Source: Saccharomycopsis phalli
Taxonomy: Eukaryota; Ascomycota; Saccharomycetes; Ascoideales; Saccharomycopsidaceae
Direction: 5' to 3'
Assembly: GCA_020342235.1 (NCBI GenBank)
Contig: CP073218.1
Location: 992,001-1,056,000 of the forward strand
Length of the DNA stretch: 64,000 bases
Shown one piece after another: positions 62,176 through 64,000 of this stretch. The first letter of the stretch is position 1, and each line of letters opens with the position of its first letter. A program made the position numbers and the translations under genes. The notes under the pieces were generated by a model. The model was given only the letters and a program-made list of their open reading frames with translations. It had not been told where the DNA came from and ran no database searches.

Positions 62176-62767
62176 GTGTGCGGATGGGCGGCAATGGGCC
62201 ATTTGTGTTTTGATAGAGACGGGATTGTAACGGTGTTTTTCCATGTGTAATGTAGCGCGAGCCGTAGTATGCAACTTTTGCCAGCGGGAAATTTCCCAAT
62301 TGGGGCAAAGAATAATACAGGAGCCGGGCTGCACAACATGCCCAGAAAAAACTCATTGATCTGACAGGAGTTTTACAAAGATTGTGAGTACCGAAGGAGA
62401 AAAGAAAGACAAAGGAACGAGAGAAAAAAGGAAAAGAAAAGAACGAGAGAAAGAAGGAAAAGAAGAGAGGAACGAAAACAATCAAACTCACGAGGACTCG
62501 AAAATACACACTATAGAAAAGACTCGAAATCAGCGACACCAGTTGGCGCTAAAACCACACGACTCAGATTCAACCAACTGCCAACCAGTTAAGCCTGACT
62601 TTAATATTTCAGCGACTGGCTTTAATATATCAGAGACTGGCCTCAACACATCAGAGACTGGCTCCAACTTATCCGTCAGAGACTTGCCTCAACACATCAG
62701 TCAGAGACTTGCCTCAACTTATCCGTCAGATACTGGCCATTCCATCTAATTTCTCAACTCCCGCTGC
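62176..62767. other. Intergenic region upstream of MSB1
   Basis: 62390-62480 is purine-rich (GAAAAGAAAGAAGG type). 62600-62735 has about five imperfect 21-27-bp repeats (ATCAGAGACTGGCCTCAAC type). The plus-strand frame here is repeat-derived and ends before the MSB1 ATG. Confidence 0.6.
62600..62735. repeat. 21-27-bp imperfect tandem repeat
   Basis: About six units of TCAGAGACTTGCCTCAAC type just upstream of MSB1. Confidence 0.8.
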
Positions 62768-64000
62768 ATGAACCAAAAGACGTTTCTCAATGAAATCGAC
62801 CTCAACATGGTCACGGAATTCGACAGCGCCGACGTCAAGGACTTGATCCACATCATCACCCTGGAACTCAAGACAAAAGGCGCCAAGATCCCCTACATCT
62901 TCCTTCCGTTCCGGGCCCAGAGCGACGACCGCAAATTGTCCAAGTTCCTTCAAAAGGCCCTCCAAAACTTGAACGACTTGGACTATGTCGCCGCGTTGGT
63001 TAAGCGCACCGACGGATTCACCCTCATGGCGGCGTTGAAGTTCTTGTGGTGCCGTTTGAAGGACTCGTGTGTCATTGGCTGGGACGCTTATGAGAAGTTC
63101 CTGAAGGCAGAGAAGGAGCAGAACTACCCGAAAAACGCCTTCCTCGACATTATGCCCTTTTGTCTATCCGCCCCGGAACACGCCTCCATTGTTTATGACT
63201 TCATCGACTTGGTTACGAGAATCGCAGCCTACACCAAGGAAAACCGCCTAAGCGGCCGCAAGGTGTCCCGATTGGCCGGGCTATGGGCCTTTTCCGGCCC
63301 CCCGCCGGCCCGGCTTCTGGGCCTGACTGCGCTGGTACCCGCCCAGAGCCACTCGTTCATTGACGGTCTTGAGCACTGGACCCCGGCGTCGGACGCGATG
63401 TTCCATGTGTTTCTTCTGTTTTTGCGGCTGATGCTCCCTACAGACAGCAGCGAGAAGGTCAAGATGCAGCGGTCGCTTCTCACGTTGATTGGCGGCAATG
63501 TGTATCCGCCGGAAAACAGCTTTTCGTCGGCGAACCTCACCTCGATGCCGCTCTTGACGGTCTACAGCAAGCACTTGGCCTCGGATCCTCTCGAGTTGCT
63601 TGCGCGGACGTCCAAGACCCTTTCGTTCGACAGCCCAGAGCTCTTTGACGCCATCGAGGACTATCTCATGTTGAAGTCGCTCTTCCAGGACACAGAGTCG
63701 TCCATCGTCGACAAGCTCACGCCTGAGCTGCGCAAGATCGTCGAGAAGTTGTGTACTGACAAGCGTGTGCACCTCCTCAACAACGGGTGGTACCATCGGT
63801 CGCTCCGAGATGATGCCCAGGCAAACACCCACAAGATTTCGATTCTGCGCATTGCCATTGACGACTACTACATCTGGGCGTGGATGTCGAGCATTTCTGG
63901 CGAGAGTTCCGACCAGAAGCGGCTGCTTTTTGGTAATACTCTTGTTGCCGAGTTTGAGTACGAGAAGGACAAGGTCAAGTGGATCATCATCCAGGAATGC
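62768..64000 (+). CDS. MSB1: Msb1/Mug8-family morphogenesis protein (5' part, runs off window)
   Basis: 411 codons from the ATG at 62768 to the window edge; the frame is still open. Msb1 is a bud-site scaffold that links Cdc42 and Rho1 signalling with glucan synthase control, and the family has a RhoGAP-like fold. Segments matching yeast Msb1 as I recall it are IIGW-like VIGWDAYEKF, HASIVYDFIDLV, DAMFHVFLL and the IIIQEC near the end. The 5' extension of yeast Msb1 is absent: this protein starts almost at the domain. In-frame CTG codons fall at positions where yeast has Ser or Ala (for example FL(CTG)FLR(CTG)ML), supporting Ser decoding. The purine-rich frame upstream ends with a stop and is not part of it. 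Confidence 0.88.
   Translation, partial: MNQKTFLNEIDLNMVTEFDSADVKDLIHIITLELKTKGAKIPYIFLPFRAQSDDRKLSKFLQKALQNLNDLDYVAALVKRTDGFTLMAALKFLWCRLKDSCVIGWDAYEKFLKAEKEQNYPKNAFLDIMPFCLSAPEHASIVYDFIDLVTRIAAYTKENRLSGRKVSRLAGLWAFSGPPPARLLGLTALVPAQSHSFIDGLEHWTPASDAMFHVFLLFLRLMLPTDSSEKVKMQRSLLTLIGGNVYPPENSFSSANLTSMPLLTVYSKHLASDPLELLARTSKTLSFDSPELFDAIEDYLMLKSLFQDTESSIVDKLTPELRKIVEKLCTDKRVHLLNNGWYHRSLRDDAQANTHKISILRIAIDDYYIWAWMSSISGESSDQKRLLFGNTLVAEFEYEKDKVKWIIIQEC

Noticed and set aside
62384-62749. N-terminal extension of MSB1
   Set aside because: Same frame but separated from the MSB1 ATG by a stop codon. The composition is purine-repeat and tandem-repeat derived; no convincing splice sites.

Overview
This is a eukaryotic nuclear segment from a budding yeast (Saccharomycotina). 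Recognisable genes include homologues of yeast TIF3, FMP27, a Cdt1/TAH11-type factor, RTR1, RRG1, CDC14, SDH1, EXO70, SOD2, a small heat-shock protein, ECM38 and MSB1. A tRNA-Asp(GUC), spliceosomal introns with TACTAAT/TATTAAC branch sites, and Ty-like LTR fossils fit this. CTG codons are probably read as serine. I found none in SDH1, the aquaporin or SOD2, and those in MSB1 and ECM38 fall where relatives carry Ser, Ala or polar residues. That points to the CUG-Ser clade. The sparse gene layout and GTGAGT/GTAAGT donor sites would suit Metschnikowiaceae, but the family placement is a guess. Residues quoted here as Leu from CTG may really be Ser.

Layout. 1-9.4 kb: a secreted RNase T2-like protein (-), an aquaporin (+) and eIF4B/TIF3 (-, 43-nt intron), separated by repeats and LTR relics. 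9.4-18 kb: FMP27, a giant bridge-like lipid-transfer protein. 18-22 kb: an internally deleted LTR element and many minisatellites. 22-30 kb: a domesticated pogo/CENP-B-like transposase (-), divergent from a Cdt1-like licensing factor (+), then RTR1 (+) and RRG1 (-). 31-34 kb: two tandem, atypical Rho-family GTPases without CAAX boxes. 34-42.5 kb: repeat-rich DNA around CDC14 (+, 36-nt intron). 42.5-44.5 kb: SDH1 (-). 45-50 kb: repeats, a small secreted protein and a second RNase T2-like gene. 50-54 kb: nested solo LTRs, EXO70 (-) and tRNA-Asp (-). 54.5-64 kb: a second small secreted protein, SOD2, HSP20, ECM38 (gamma-glutamyltransferase) and the 5' part of MSB1, which runs off the window.

How the genes relate. 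There is no operon or evident pathway cluster. SDH1, SOD2 and RRG1 act in mitochondria; EXO70, MSB1 and the Rho-like genes touch polarity or exocytosis; CDC14 and the Cdt1-like gene belong to the cell cycle. Several housekeeping genes carry a TCACGTGA palindrome about 40 nt before the start codon. The accessory-looking parts are the paired Rho-like genes, the paired RNase T2-like genes (which share a promoter), the paired small secreted proteins (which share a signal peptide and TATA box) and the transposase-derived gene.
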